Shown piece after piece: positions 25,346 through 35,317 of a DNA stretch of 43,920 nucleotides. The notes under the pieces are model-generated. The model ran no database searches. It was not told the origin of the DNA and saw only the letters and a program-made list of their open reading frames with translations. Location of the stretch: contig JACQKT010000014.1 of assembly GCA_016204355.1 (NCBI GenBank), forward strand, positions 1 through 43,920, given 5' to 3'. This stretch comes from Candidatus Liptonbacteria bacterium (lineage in GTDB: Bacteria > Patescibacteriota > Minisyncoccia > UBA6257 > 2-01-FULL-56-20). The first letter of the stretch is position 1. Every line of letters starts with the position of its first letter. Made by a program: the position numbers and the translations under genes.

Positions 25346-26455
25346 TTACGTAGACGAGCCGAGCCAATTCAGGCGCCGCTTCAGCCAGTCGTTTATCTCG
25401 CTTTCGCTATTATCATAATAGAATTCGAAGAAAGGCGCGAGCTGTTGAAAAACTTCGGAATCCGGCGATGGTTTTCGCATGTCGATCTCGAATCCCGATT
25501 TTTCGATAAAACCGCGAAAAGGCGGCTCGCAAAAAGGATTTTTGCCTATTAAATCAACCCTAATATTGCCGATTACGTAAATTTTGGCGCTGGTTTTAAG
25601 TTTTTTTATCTGCGATAAAAGGTTTTTTACCGCCTTTGAAAAGATTTTTTTGAAATATCTATCGAGAGATACCGAAACTCCTTCGCCCGCATAATATTCA
25701 TAGACATTCGCGGCGGCTTTTGAATTCAGGTCCCAAATTCCTTTTATTTCGTCCGTCAGCGCGTCAACGGACCACCTGATTTCTTTTCTGGCGGTCGCTT
25801 TATCAGGATCCTCTTCCGGATAGTAAAGGTAACTCTTTTGCTTGCAAACCGATAAAAGATCCGCGCGTTTCGAATCAGTTCTGGCTATCGCCGAAGCCTG
25901 CGCCTGCCACTTTTCGGTAAAGAAGAAATCCTTTTTCTTTCTTACGGCTTTCACTCTTTCGAAAGTATCCCGCCCCGCGAAGGTCATTTTTATAACCGCT
26001 CTTATTTCCGCAGGTTTGAATCCCAATGGGTTTATGACCCTGTGCCCATCGATCTCGAATTCAGAAATATTGCTGTCCGCCAAAATGGTGTCGAGTTCAT
26101 CCATCCCAAGCACCAAACTCGCCTCTCGGCGGCAATGATTGAAAATTTTCGCTATTGCCTGCGCCAAAATATTTTCGAGTTCAGTTCTTTCAATCGGCTT
26201 ATTGGAACTTTCCCTTTTCATCGAAAGAGGCACGAATATCTTAAAGGCGAGCTCCGGCTCGCAGGCAACTATGGTTTTATCGGCAAAAACAGGCACGCGC
26301 GAGCGGCCGGAGGAAAGGTCTTTTTCCATATTTTCCCAAACCTTTTCCTTTCTTATTTTTTTCCGATCATCGAGACTTATCAAAAGTCCGCTTATCTTTT
26401 CGGCAGAAACATCGAGCAACAGAAATTTTTCCTTAGTTTTGAAAATTGGCCACAT
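25346..26455 (-). CDS. PilM/FtsA-like actin-fold protein (weak similarity)
   Basis: LLLDVSAEKISGLLISLDDR start and paired gene order with the single-TM protein; no signature motif read with certainty. Confidence 0.4.
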   Translation of the reverse strand: MWPIFKTKEKFLLLDVSAEKISGLLISLDDRKKIRKEKVWENMEKDLSSGRSRVPVFADKTIVACEPELAFKIFVPLSMKRESSNKPIERTELENILAQAIAKIFNHCRREASLVLGMDELDTILADSNISEFEIDGHRVINPLGFKPAEIRAVIKMTFAGRDTFERVKAVRKKKDFFFTEKWQAQASAIARTDSKRADLLSVCKQKSYLYYPEEDPDKATARKEIRWSVDALTDEIKGIWDLNSKAAANVYEYYAGEGVSVSLDRYFKKIFSKAVKNLLSQIKKLKTSAKIYVIGNIRVDLIGKNPFCEPPFRGFIEKSGFEIDMRKPSPDSEVFQQLAPFFEFYYDNSESEINDWLKRRLNWLGSST

Positions 26456-26464
26456 TAATTTGGA

Positions 26465-28315
26465 CTATGGTTCAACTATGCCCCTGATGCGCCTGACTCC
26501 GCTGCCGACCGCCTCTTCCTTTACTATTTTGAATATTCCGATTTCTCCCGTATGCGCAACGTGCGGCCCTCCGCAGAATTCCTTGCTCCAGGCATTCTCC
26601 AGGTTTTTACCTATGAAATAAACATTCACCGGGTCGGGATATTTTTCCTTGAAGAAAAAGAGGGCTCCGGTTTTTTCGGCTTCCGATTTCGGCAAAACCG
26701 ATTTTTGCATCGGTAAGTCTTCTTTTACTTTCTCGTTAACCCTGTTTTCAACGGCTTTTATTTCTTCGGCTGTAAGTTTCCGAGGAAAAGCGAAGTCGAA
26801 CCGCGTGCGCTCAACCGTTATATCTGAACCCATTTGTTTTACCTCGGGGCCCAAAACGTCTCGCAGCGCCTGTTGGAGCATATGCGTCGCCGTGTGAAGG
26901 CGTGTCACTTTTTTCAGCTCTTCCTCGTTCGCGGCTTTGAGTTCACCCGTATCCAAAAGAAGACCGTGCCCGCCGAATTTCTTTTCCTGTCCGGCGCGGG
27001 AGATTTCCTGGTGTTTTTGAAATTCTTTTTCGAAACCTTCCTCGTCGATGTTGACCTTATGCGAACCTTCTTCGGCGAGGTCTTTTATTATGTCGAGAGT
27101 CAGTCCGTAAGTTTGATGGAAATGAAACACATCTTCGCCGGAAATATTTTTTGGTATATGAAATTTGTATGGCTCGCCTCTGTATTCCTGTGCTTTGAAC
27201 TCGGGATATTTTTTAAAGAATTCCTTTAGGCCTGCGTCCATTGTTTTTTGGAAGCGTTGCTGTTCCTCACTAAAAGCCTTGAGAATCTCGGCGTGTTGGC
27301 TATTGAGTTCTTTATAAAAATTGCCGTAGAAATCGATTATCTTGTTTATAAGCTTGGGGAATGCCTCGGGCGAGCCATAAACCTTTTTTGACCTAATAAT
27401 GGCACGACGAATCAGACGCCTTAAAATATAGCCCGCGCCTTTATTGCCCGGACGAACGCCGTCGGCGAGCAAAAAAACGCTCGCGCGCAAATGGTCTGCT
27501 AAAATCCTACCACTTTCCAAAAGTGCACCTTCAGCGGCTAAGAAAAATGGTTTCGCAAACAAATCCGTCTCAAAAATCGTTTTTGTTTTTTGCATACACA
27601 TTGCCAATCTTTCCAATCCCATACCGGTATCCACGCCCTGTATCCTCAACGGTTCGAGTTTTTTCCCGGGAACGCCGGCGTTTAATTCTTCCCGGGAACC
27701 CGGATATAAATACTGGTTGAAAACTATATTCCAAACTTCTATGTCCTGTCCCGCGCCGTTTTTACAGTAAATTTCAGTAGTCGGCCCACACGGACCGGAA
27801 GAACCGGTTGGACCCCAGAATACATCGTCCATTCCCTGCGAACGTACGTCGGATACTCCGAGAGATTTCCAGATTTCTTCCGATTCCGTATCGCGCGGCA
27901 CGCCGATTTCGTCTTTCCCCTCGAAAACCGACACCCACTCGATTTTAAGACTCATTTCTTTCGTTATGAACTCGTGCGCATAGCTAATCGCTTCTTTTTT
28001 GAAATAGCCGCCAAACGAAAAATTGCCGAGCATTTCGAAAAACGTGAGATGTCTTTCGTCGCCTACCTCGTCAATATCGGACGTGCGGAAAGATTTCTGG
28101 CAGGAGGCGGCGCCGATTTTCCCCGGATAATCTTTTGCAAAATCAAGTTCGCCCGTGAAATACTTTTTGAACTGCTGCATTCCGGCCGTGGTCAAGAGAA
28201 CCGACGGGTCGTCCGGTATCAAGGAAGAAGACGGAACGACAGCATGCCTGTTTTTTTCGAAAAACTCCAGAAACTTTTTTCGTATTCCTTCTGATGACAT
28301 AAAAATATAACGCAA
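26465..28315 (-). CDS. alaS: Alanyl-tRNA synthetase, shortened form ending after the editing domain
   Basis: FLEFFEKNRHAVVPSSSLIPDDPSVLLTTAGMQQFKKYF; LHTATHMLQQALRDVLG; KEFCGGPHVAHTGEIGIFKIVKEEAVGSGVRRIRGIVEP; translation likely starts at MSSEGIRKKF. Confidence 0.95.
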   Translation of the reverse strand: MRYIFMSSEGIRKKFLEFFEKNRHAVVPSSSLIPDDPSVLLTTAGMQQFKKYFTGELDFAKDYPGKIGAASCQKSFRTSDIDEVGDERHLTFFEMLGNFSFGGYFKKEAISYAHEFITKEMSLKIEWVSVFEGKDEIGVPRDTESEEIWKSLGVSDVRSQGMDDVFWGPTGSSGPCGPTTEIYCKNGAGQDIEVWNIVFNQYLYPGSREELNAGVPGKKLEPLRIQGVDTGMGLERLAMCMQKTKTIFETDLFAKPFFLAAEGALLESGRILADHLRASVFLLADGVRPGNKGAGYILRRLIRRAIIRSKKVYGSPEAFPKLINKIIDFYGNFYKELNSQHAEILKAFSEEQQRFQKTMDAGLKEFFKKYPEFKAQEYRGEPYKFHIPKNISGEDVFHFHQTYGLTLDIIKDLAEEGSHKVNIDEEGFEKEFQKHQEISRAGQEKKFGGHGLLLDTGELKAANEEELKKVTRLHTATHMLQQALRDVLGPEVKQMGSDITVERTRFDFAFPRKLTAEEIKAVENRVNEKVKEDLPMQKSVLPKSEAEKTGALFFFKEKYPDPVNVYFIGKNLENAWSKEFCGGPHVAHTGEIGIFKIVKEEAVGSGVRRIRGIVEP

Positions 28316-28390
28316 ATCTACGAATGCATGCGAATGCCGCGAATATAAACTATTTGTAAAATTGGCGGAATTTGCGGCATTCGCATTACG
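28315..28390. repeat. CGAAT-rich inverted-repeat element between alaS and rpoD
   Basis: TGCGAATGCCGC (28329-28340) / GCGGCATTCGCA (28374-28385) perfect 12-bp arms, flanked by further CGAATGC units. Confidence 0.65.
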
Positions 28391-29593
28391 CTACACAAGG
28401 TTCTCGAATCCTTCGAGCGCTTTTGTCTTTCCGTGCTCCCTTATTTTTTCAAGCGCTTTGGCTTCGATTTGTCTTATTCGTTCCCTGGTTACGCCAAAGA
28501 CTTTCCCTACCTCCTCGAGTGTGTGTGTTACTCCGTCCTCCAAGCCGAACCGCATTTTCAAAATTTCCCGTTCGCGTTCGGTCAAGTCGACTATTATTTC
28601 TTTTATAAGGTCGCGTATCAAAGTCTGCGCGGCCTGCTGGACCGGCGTCACGTTCTTTTCGTCCGGAATGAAGTCTGAGAGCGTCGAATCTTCTTCGTCG
28701 CCGACCGGCTGTTCGATTGAAAGGACTTCCTGCGAAATTTTCTGAATCTGCCTTACTTTGTCCACCTCTAAGCCCATTTCCGCGGCAACTTCTTCCGCCA
28801 AAGGATCGCGCCCCAATTCCTGTATCAGCTGGCGCCGCACTTGGGCATACTTGGAAATTGTTTCCACCATATGCACCGGAATTCTTATGGTTCGCGACTG
28901 GTCTGCAAGCGCTCTTGTTATCGCCTGGCGTATCCACCATGTCGCATATGTCGAAAATTTAAATCCTTTGTGATAATCGAATTTTTCCACTGCGCGCGAC
29001 AAACCGATATTGCCTTCCTGAATCAAGTCGAGAAGGGTCAGGTTCGGCGTCCTGTTGGCATAGCGTTTTGCTATCGAAACCACGAGGCGGAGATTCGCTT
29101 TCATTAGTTTCTGCCTCGCTTCTTCGCTCCCTTTGATAATTTTTTTGGCAAGGTCTTTTTCTTCGTCCTTTGTCAAAAGAGGCGTTCGCCCTATTTCTTT
29201 CAGATAAACCTGGACCGCATCCGGCGTTCCGCGCTCGAATTCGAGGGCGTGCTCTAGTTCCGCACTTCCCACCTCCTCTTCTTTCGAAAGATTGATAAGC
29301 CCGCCGGTTTCGATGACTTTTATGTTGGCTTTGTCGAGTCGGTCGTAAATCTCGTCAAGAAGCGAGACTTCTTTTTCTATTTTCGGGAAATAATAAAGTA
29401 TTTCGTTGTCGGTAACGAAACCTCTCGGTTTGCCGCGGTGAATAAGTTCGTTCAGCGCGGATTCATTGATTTTTGAGAGTGCTTTGCCGGCAGCCGGTTT
29501 TTTCCCTTTGGCATGAATTTTGCCTTTTGCAGGCTTGTAGCCAACCCTTCGTTTAGACTTTTTTTGCGCTTTTCTTTTTTTCGCCTTTTTCAT
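28391..29593 (-). CDS. rpoD: RNA polymerase primary sigma factor (sigma70)
   Basis: [58 protein letters not shown]; region 4 [20 protein letters not shown]. Confidence 0.96.
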   Translation of the reverse strand: MKKAKKRKAQKKSKRRVGYKPAKGKIHAKGKKPAAGKALSKINESALNELIHRGKPRGFVTDNEILYYFPKIEKEVSLLDEIYDRLDKANIKVIETGGLINLSKEEEVGSAELEHALEFERGTPDAVQVYLKEIGRTPLLTKDEEKDLAKKIIKGSEEARQKLMKANLRLVVSIAKRYANRTPNLTLLDLIQEGNIGLSRAVEKFDYHKGFKFSTYATWWIRQAITRALADQSRTIRIPVHMVETISKYAQVRRQLIQELGRDPLAEEVAAEMGLEVDKVRQIQKISQEVLSIEQPVGDEEDSTLSDFIPDEKNVTPVQQAAQTLIRDLIKEIIVDLTEREREILKMRFGLEDGVTHTLEEVGKVFGVTRERIRQIEAKALEKIREHGKTKALEGFENLV

Positions 29594-29719
29594 ATAAATT
29601 TAAAGGGATTCTTGGCGAACCCCTGCACTGCACATTCTTATTAATATACTATTAAATTCACATAAATTTCCAGTTTCCGGCGCATTTGGGCCCGGCAACG
29701 CAACAGCCACAGAATGAGA

Positions 29720-31414
29720 TTACAAGCCCGGGAGATTATCCAGTTCCTGCATTGCCTTATCGACAAGTTTTTGATCGTTGGACTGTTCGGCTTCTTTGAT
29801 TATTGACGTCAACTCACGTCTTCTTTCTTTCAGGTATTCCTTGTAAAGTTCTACCTTCAAAGTTTCGAATTCTTCCGTACTTGCCTCCCTTTGCTGAAAA
29901 ACTATTATGTTGAGCAATTCGTCAATCGCAGGATCGTCCGAGCGCCGCACTCCGTCTTTTAAAAGAGAAAATATTTCGCGGTAATTCCCCGGAAGATTGG
30001 AGAAAATTTCTTCGGTTCCGCCGAAGTCGCCCTTGTGAAGCATCCATGCAAGGCAACGCTGTGAAAGAATTTCCCGTCTGTAAAATTTTTTGACTGCAGC
30101 CGGCTCGGAAATCTCCTCTTGTTCCGCTTTTTTGCCCGTCGGCGTTCCCCTTTCCATTTCCTCGACAAGCGTCAATTCGCCGACGCCGGTTCTCTTAGAA
30201 AGCTCTCTTAGCCAGAACGATTTTAAAACGGGACTTGTTACATTCCTGATTTTTTCGAGTACCGCTTTGAGATTCCGGAAATTTTCCCGGTCGCGGACAT
30301 CGAATTTTCCGCCGGGAAGATATTTTTCGAAATAAAACTCCGCCGCAGGCTTGGCGTTTCCTATGATTTTCAAAAAATATTCTTTGTCTGAAAAAGCGGC
30401 GTCCGCCGGATCCTTGTAATCGTGAAATACGGCTACCTTGACGCCGAAATCGGCGGCTTCGGCAAGATCAATGGCCCGCTCTCCCGCCTCCCTCCCCGCC
30501 TCGTCATTGTCGAAACTGACGACTAACTGGTCTGTCAGCCGCCGAAGAAGGCGGAGATGGTCGCCGGTCAGCGCCGTTCCCGAACTCGCGACAACGTTTT
30601 TTAATCCTGCCTGCCAGCTCATCAAAAAATCCATCTGCCCTTCAACCAAAAAAGCGAGTTTGGCGTCGCGGATGAAATTTTTGCTTTTCCAAAATCCGTA
30701 AAGAATCTTAGACTTGCTGAATATCGGCGTTTCAGGACTGTTGACATATTTGCCCGACTTACCGTCATCGAACTGGGGCAGTATCCTCCCCGTAAAACCT
30801 ATTACCTTGCCGAGGTGATTATGTATCGGGAACATTATGCGTCCGCGGAAACGGTCGAACTGCAAACCGCGCTCGGTTTTGAAAGAAAGCCCCGCCCTTA
30901 AAATATCGTCCGGGTGAAAACCGGAATTGATGAGATGCAAAACAAGCGTTTCCGAACCGGATGGAGCGAGTCCTATTTCGAATTCCTTTATCGTTTCTAG
31001 GGTCAATCCCCGCCCCGAAACGTACTCCTTGGCGGATTTCGAGTTTTCGAGTTCCCTTTTGAAAAACTCTTTTGCTTTTTCGTTGATGTCGTAAAGAAGG
31101 CCTATGTGTTTGTACTCCGCAGGGCTTACGCGTCTGAGTTCCACCCCGGCTTTCTCAGCGAGTACTTTCAATGCCTCGCCGAATTCAATATTTTCGTAGC
31201 GCATCAGGAAGGCGAAGATGTCCCCGCCTATGTTGCAGCCGAAACAATGCCAAGTCTGCCGCTCGGGCGAAACCATGAATGAAGGGGTTTTTTCCCTGTG
31301 AAAAGGGCAAAGCGCCTTGAAGTTCTTACCCGCCGGTTGAAGCTGGAGATAACCCTTCAAAAAATCGGCTATGTCGAGACGCTCTTTTATTGTTTCGACA
31401 GGAGTGCTTGCCAT
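29720..31414 (-). CDS. dnaG: DNA primase
   Basis: IKERLDIADFLKGYLQLQPAGKNFKALCPFHREKTPSFMVSPERQTWHCFGC; Toprim LVEGQMDFLMSWQAG. Confidence 0.96.
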   Translation of the reverse strand: MASTPVETIKERLDIADFLKGYLQLQPAGKNFKALCPFHREKTPSFMVSPERQTWHCFGCNIGGDIFAFLMRYENIEFGEALKVLAEKAGVELRRVSPAEYKHIGLLYDINEKAKEFFKRELENSKSAKEYVSGRGLTLETIKEFEIGLAPSGSETLVLHLINSGFHPDDILRAGLSFKTERGLQFDRFRGRIMFPIHNHLGKVIGFTGRILPQFDDGKSGKYVNSPETPIFSKSKILYGFWKSKNFIRDAKLAFLVEGQMDFLMSWQAGLKNVVASSGTALTGDHLRLLRRLTDQLVVSFDNDEAGREAGERAIDLAEAADFGVKVAVFHDYKDPADAAFSDKEYFLKIIGNAKPAAEFYFEKYLPGGKFDVRDRENFRNLKAVLEKIRNVTSPVLKSFWLRELSKRTGVGELTLVEEMERGTPTGKKAEQEEISEPAAVKKFYRREILSQRCLAWMLHKGDFGGTEEIFSNLPGNYREIFSLLKDGVRRSDDPAIDELLNIIVFQQREASTEEFETLKVELYKEYLKERRRELTSIIKEAEQSNDQKLVDKAMQELDNLPGL

Positions 31415-31506
31415 TGGTGAAATTCTAAATTAAAACAATGCTCTCATGCAAATGTTTCCAAAAACGCAGTTTTGGGCTAAAATATGAAAATAAAATAACC
31501 ACTAAT

Positions 31507-32202
31507 ATGCTAAAGGTTACAAATCTTTCGGTTTCTCTGGACGGTGAAGCCATATTCGAGAACATAAATTTTGAGATAAAAAAAGGAGAAAACCTGGCGA
31601 TAATAGGGCCGAACGGCTCCGGCAAAACCGTGCTATTGAAAACATTGCTCGGCTTTTTTCCGTATGAAGGGGAAATAAAATGGGCTGAAAACGCCAGAAT
31701 CGGCTACGTTCCCCAAAAAATAGAGGCCGACCGCCACTTGCCGATTGACTTGGAAAATCTCATAAACGCCAAAGCTGCCGTTTTGGGTCTTGAAAAGTCC
31801 GGCGTAAAGACGGTAATAGAATCCGCCAAAATAACGGAAAAAATTTTGAAAACGCCGATAGGTCATCTTTCCGGAGGGCAATTCCAGCGGGCGCTTATAG
31901 CCTTCGCTCTTCTCGGAAGACCGACCATCATGCTCTTAGATGAACCGACGGCAAGCATAGACCAGCTCGGCGAAGAACAAATTTACGAACTTATCAACGA
32001 ACTTCAGGAAAAATACGGCATAACGATAATCCTCGTTTCTCATGACCTTAGCGTAGTTTATAGATATGCAACGAAAGTGCTTTGTCTTAACAAAACAGGA
32101 ATCTGCTTCGGTCCCCCGGAATCGGCCTTAACCCCGGAAGTTTTCAAAAAATTGTACGGCGAGAAACACAAATACGTTCACCACCACGAAAGTCATGCTT
32201 AA
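31507..32202 (+). CDS. znuC: Zn/Mn-type metal ABC transporter ATP-binding protein
   Basis: Walker A GPNGSGKTVLLKTLLGF; signature LSGGQFQRALIAFALLGRPTIMLLDEPT; start set at MLKVTNLSVS. Confidence 0.88.
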   Translation: MLKVTNLSVSLDGEAIFENINFEIKKGENLAIIGPNGSGKTVLLKTLLGFFPYEGEIKWAENARIGYVPQKIEADRHLPIDLENLINAKAAVLGLEKSGVKTVIESAKITEKILKTPIGHLSGGQFQRALIAFALLGRPTIMLLDEPTASIDQLGEEQIYELINELQEKYGITIILVSHDLSVVYRYATKVLCLNKTGICFGPPESALTPEVFKKLYGEKHKYVHHHESHA

Positions 32203-32962
32203 TGAAACCTATTCGATAGTTTTAGCAATTTTTGCGGCCAGCGCGGCCGGGCTCGTGGGCGCTTTCGCTCTTATGAAAAAAACAGTCCTTGCCGGCGATG
32301 TCATGTCCCATGTGGCCATCCCGGGTATAGGTTTGGCTTTTATATGGCAGACCAATCCGCTCATCGGCGGGGCGTTAACGCTTTTTCTGGGTGCGTTCGT
32401 AATCTCGCGCCTTGAACACAGAACAACGCTTTCCTCGGAAGCGGCGATAGGCGTAATCTTCGCAGCTTCTGTTGCTCTCGGCGCGCTGCTTATAAACTCC
32501 GAAGAAGAGCTGATAGACGCCCTTTTCGGCGGATTCGGAAAATTGTCGCGGGGCGAATTTATATTCGGAATCGTTTCAAGCATTCTTATAGTCGCCGCAC
32601 TATGGGTTTTGAGAAACAAGCTGATAATCAGTCTTTTCTCCAAAGACCTGGCGGCATCAATCGGGATTAATGTGAGGGTTTTGAATTTTTTGTTTCTCCT
32701 CCTTTTTTCTTTGGCAATACTTTTGGGTCTGCGGTTTTTGGGCGCGCTTCTTGCTGGAGCGCTTATAATAGTTCCCGCTTCCGCGGCAAGGCAGTTGTCT
32801 CACAGCTTGGGACTGTTTCTGGCCCTCTCGATGTTCCTCTCGATTCTCTCGATAGTTCTCGGGTTTGTAATTTCGTCCGCTTACGGACTCGACCTTGGAC
32901 CGACAATTGTTGTGGTGGCATCGGCCATTTTTGCCTTCAGCCTGCTGAAAAAGAAGAATTAG
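32195..32962 (+). CDS. znuB: Zn/Mn-type metal ABC transporter permease
   Basis: GLVGAFALMKKTVLAGDVMSHVAIPGIGLAFIWQTNPLIGGALTLFLGA; multi-TM; 8-nt overlap with the ATPase gene. Confidence 0.88.
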   Translation: MLNETYSIVLAIFAASAAGLVGAFALMKKTVLAGDVMSHVAIPGIGLAFIWQTNPLIGGALTLFLGAFVISRLEHRTTLSSEAAIGVIFAASVALGALLINSEEELIDALFGGFGKLSRGEFIFGIVSSILIVAALWVLRNKLIISLFSKDLAASIGINVRVLNFLFLLLFSLAILLGLRFLGALLAGALIIVPASAARQLSHSLGLFLALSMFLSILSIVLGFVISSAYGLDLGPTIVVVASAIFAFSLLKKKN

Positions 32963-33030
32963 CGCACAATTAAAGTCGACATTTGGTATAATTTCACCAA
33001 GAAAAATCTTGGAAGCTGTTTGTTGCGCAA

Positions 33031-34989
33031 ATGCAAAATTTTTCGAGAAATAATTTTTTCACCGCCCCCGTTTTTGTTCTCGCTCTTATTTTGGCCGTTT
33101 CTTTGTCCCTTATGCTTTGGGCGTCTTCGGGCGATTCGGCAATAATGGACGAACTGGCGCATATCCCCGCGGGCTACGGATACGTCAACAATCTCGATTA
33201 TCGCTTGAATCCCGAACACCCTCCTTTGGTAAAGGCGTTGTCGGCTATTCCTCTCGTTTTTTCAGATTTGAATTTTCCGACAACCCAAAACTCCTGGAAG
33301 AATGAAGTTAACGGCCAATGGACGATGGGAACGTCCTTTCTATACGAATCCGGCAATGACGCGGATTACATATTGCGTTCTGCCAGAATTGCTCCGATAT
33401 TCCTGACTTTGATATTGATAATTCTGATTTATGTCTGGTCTGCCAAACTCCTCGGAAACTGGTGGGGGCTTTTGTCGGCTTTCATGTTCGGATTATCACC
33501 GACAATTCTTGCGCACGGCCATTATGTAACAACGGACATCGGTGCGGCTTTCGGAATTGCTCTTTCGACGTATTTTTTTATAAAATTTTTGTTTTCTCCG
33601 TCGCTTTGGCGTCTTTTTGCCGCGGGGCTAGCCTTCGGAGCGGCACAACTAATGAAATTCTCGGCAGCTCTTCTTATCCCCTACCTGGCCGTTGTCATGC
33701 TGTTCTTTTTCGTCTATATGGTTTGCAAAGACTGGGAAAAAACCGCCGCCGGGGCGAGACTGAAAAGATTTTCGTTGCGCGCTTTCCGGTATTTCAAATC
33801 ACTGATAATTATTTTTGTCGTAGGATATATAGTTATAGTTTATCCGGCGTATTTCATCTTCACGTTAAATTATCCCGCCGAAAAACAGGCGTCGGACACG
33901 GAATTCATACTGACGTCGTTCGCGGGCGGCCCCACTCCGGCGGGCGAAATTTGCAGTCCGGCGAGATGTCTTGCGGACCTGGACATTTGGATGTCAAGAA
34001 ATTGGATAACAAGGCCGTTCGCGGAATATCTTTTGGGCCTTTTGATGGTGATACAACGCTCAGATGGAGGAAATACGAATTATTTTATGGGCGAGGTTTC
34101 TTCAGCGGGTTCTCCGGCTTATTTCCCGACGGTTTATCTACTTAAAGAAACGATTCCGGCGTTGATAATAATTTTTACCGGATTCCTTCTCGCCGCAATT
34201 TCGGCATTAAAAAAGTTTTTTGGGGGGATCAGAAATGCCATCAAATATTTTTTTACGGACTATATCGGCTCGAACTTCGCCGAATTTTCGATGTTTGTTT
34301 TTGTTCTTTTTTACTGGTTATACAGCGTTAAAAGCCCGCTTAACATTGGCGTCCGCCATCTCATACCTACCTTCCCTTTCATTTACATACTGGCCGCGAG
34401 CGCCTGGAAAAGATGGCTCTATTCCGGCCTCGCCCTGGAACTGAAACCTTTATCCGAGAGAATTGTTTCCTCAGTTAAATCAATCGGCCCGCTTTTTCTA
34501 AAATTTTCTTTCCTTATGGTGCTTCTTTTCTGGGTGGCTCTTGAAACTGCCGGCAATGCTCCCTATTTTCTTTCGTATTTCAACGAAGCAGGAGGTGGCA
34601 CCGTCGGGGGGTACAGGTTCGTAACGGATTCGAATTACGATTGGGGACAAGACCTTCTTCGCCTGCAAAAATTCGTAGACAGGCATCCGGAAATCGACAA
34701 AATAGCCATCGATTATTTCGGAGGAGGAAATCCCAAATATTATTTGGGCAACAAGGAAGTCGACTGGAGTTCTTCGAAAGGAAACCCTGCAACTCAAAGC
34801 ATGCATTGGCTTGCAGTTTCGGTTAACACCCTACAGGGAGCCATACAGCCCTTGGCGCCCGGACAAACCAGAAATTCCGCAGATGAATACGGTTGGCTTA
34901 ACTCGATAAGGGCCCGCGAACCGGGGCTTGGAGGTTTACCTCTGCCGAATTTCAGGGCAGGAACTTCGATATTCGTATACAAACTTTAA
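33031..34989 (+). CDS. GT39/PMT-like multi-TM glycosyltransferase
   Basis: SAIMDELAHIPAGYGYVNNLDYRLNPEHPPLVKALSAIPLV, FMFGLSPTILAHGHYVTTDIGAAFG, many TM helices, DSNYDWGQDLLRLQKF. Confidence 0.8.
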   Translation: MQNFSRNNFFTAPVFVLALILAVSLSLMLWASSGDSAIMDELAHIPAGYGYVNNLDYRLNPEHPPLVKALSAIPLVFSDLNFPTTQNSWKNEVNGQWTMGTSFLYESGNDADYILRSARIAPIFLTLILIILIYVWSAKLLGNWWGLLSAFMFGLSPTILAHGHYVTTDIGAAFGIALSTYFFIKFLFSPSLWRLFAAGLAFGAAQLMKFSAALLIPYLAVVMLFFFVYMVCKDWEKTAAGARLKRFSLRAFRYFKSLIIIFVVGYIVIVYPAYFIFTLNYPAEKQASDTEFILTSFAGGPTPAGEICSPARCLADLDIWMSRNWITRPFAEYLLGLLMVIQRSDGGNTNYFMGEVSSAGSPAYFPTVYLLKETIPALIIIFTGFLLAAISALKKFFGGIRNAIKYFFTDYIGSNFAEFSMFVFVLFYWLYSVKSPLNIGVRHLIPTFPFIYILAASAWKRWLYSGLALELKPLSERIVSSVKSIGPLFLKFSFLMVLLFWVALETAGNAPYFLSYFNEAGGGTVGGYRFVTDSNYDWGQDLLRLQKFVDRHPEIDKIAIDYFGGGNPKYYLGNKEVDWSSSKGNPATQSMHWLAVSVNTLQGAIQPLAPGQTRNSADEYGWLNSIRAREPGLGGLPLPNFRAGTSIFVYKL

Positions 34990-35020
34990 TTTCAATTATT
35001 ATTTATATAGATTCAGAATT

Positions 35021-35062
35021 AAAGAGAAACCCCCTGTTTTTTGTTGCAGGGGGTTTCTCTTT
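35021..35062. terminator. Strong intrinsic terminator after the GT39-like gene
   Basis: AAAGAGAAACCCCCTG ... CAGGGGGTTTCTCTTT, 16-bp perfect arms, then TTTCCC. Confidence 0.9.
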
Positions 35063-35317
35063 TCCCTTTCGGGGCGGTTCTGCCTGGGCAAGGTTGATCC
35101 CTTATTGGTTAAATTTTTTCCCCTCAACCGCAATCCGGAGATAACGGCGCTTTTGGAGTAAATTTGTTTTTTTATTAAATGGAATCCCTTGTCTTTAAAG
35201 TGAACCTGCCTAATTATGGTTACATTTATCTGAAAAAATCAACAGAAATCAGTGTATTTCGGGTTGATAACTCTATGAATACCTGTTGAGAAATATGTGG
35301 AAAGAGAGGTTTCCCTT

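Noticed and set aside
34928-35161. 77-aa ORF downstream of the GT39-like gene
   Set aside because: It runs through the strong terminator hairpin at 35021-35062 and overlaps the upstream CDS.
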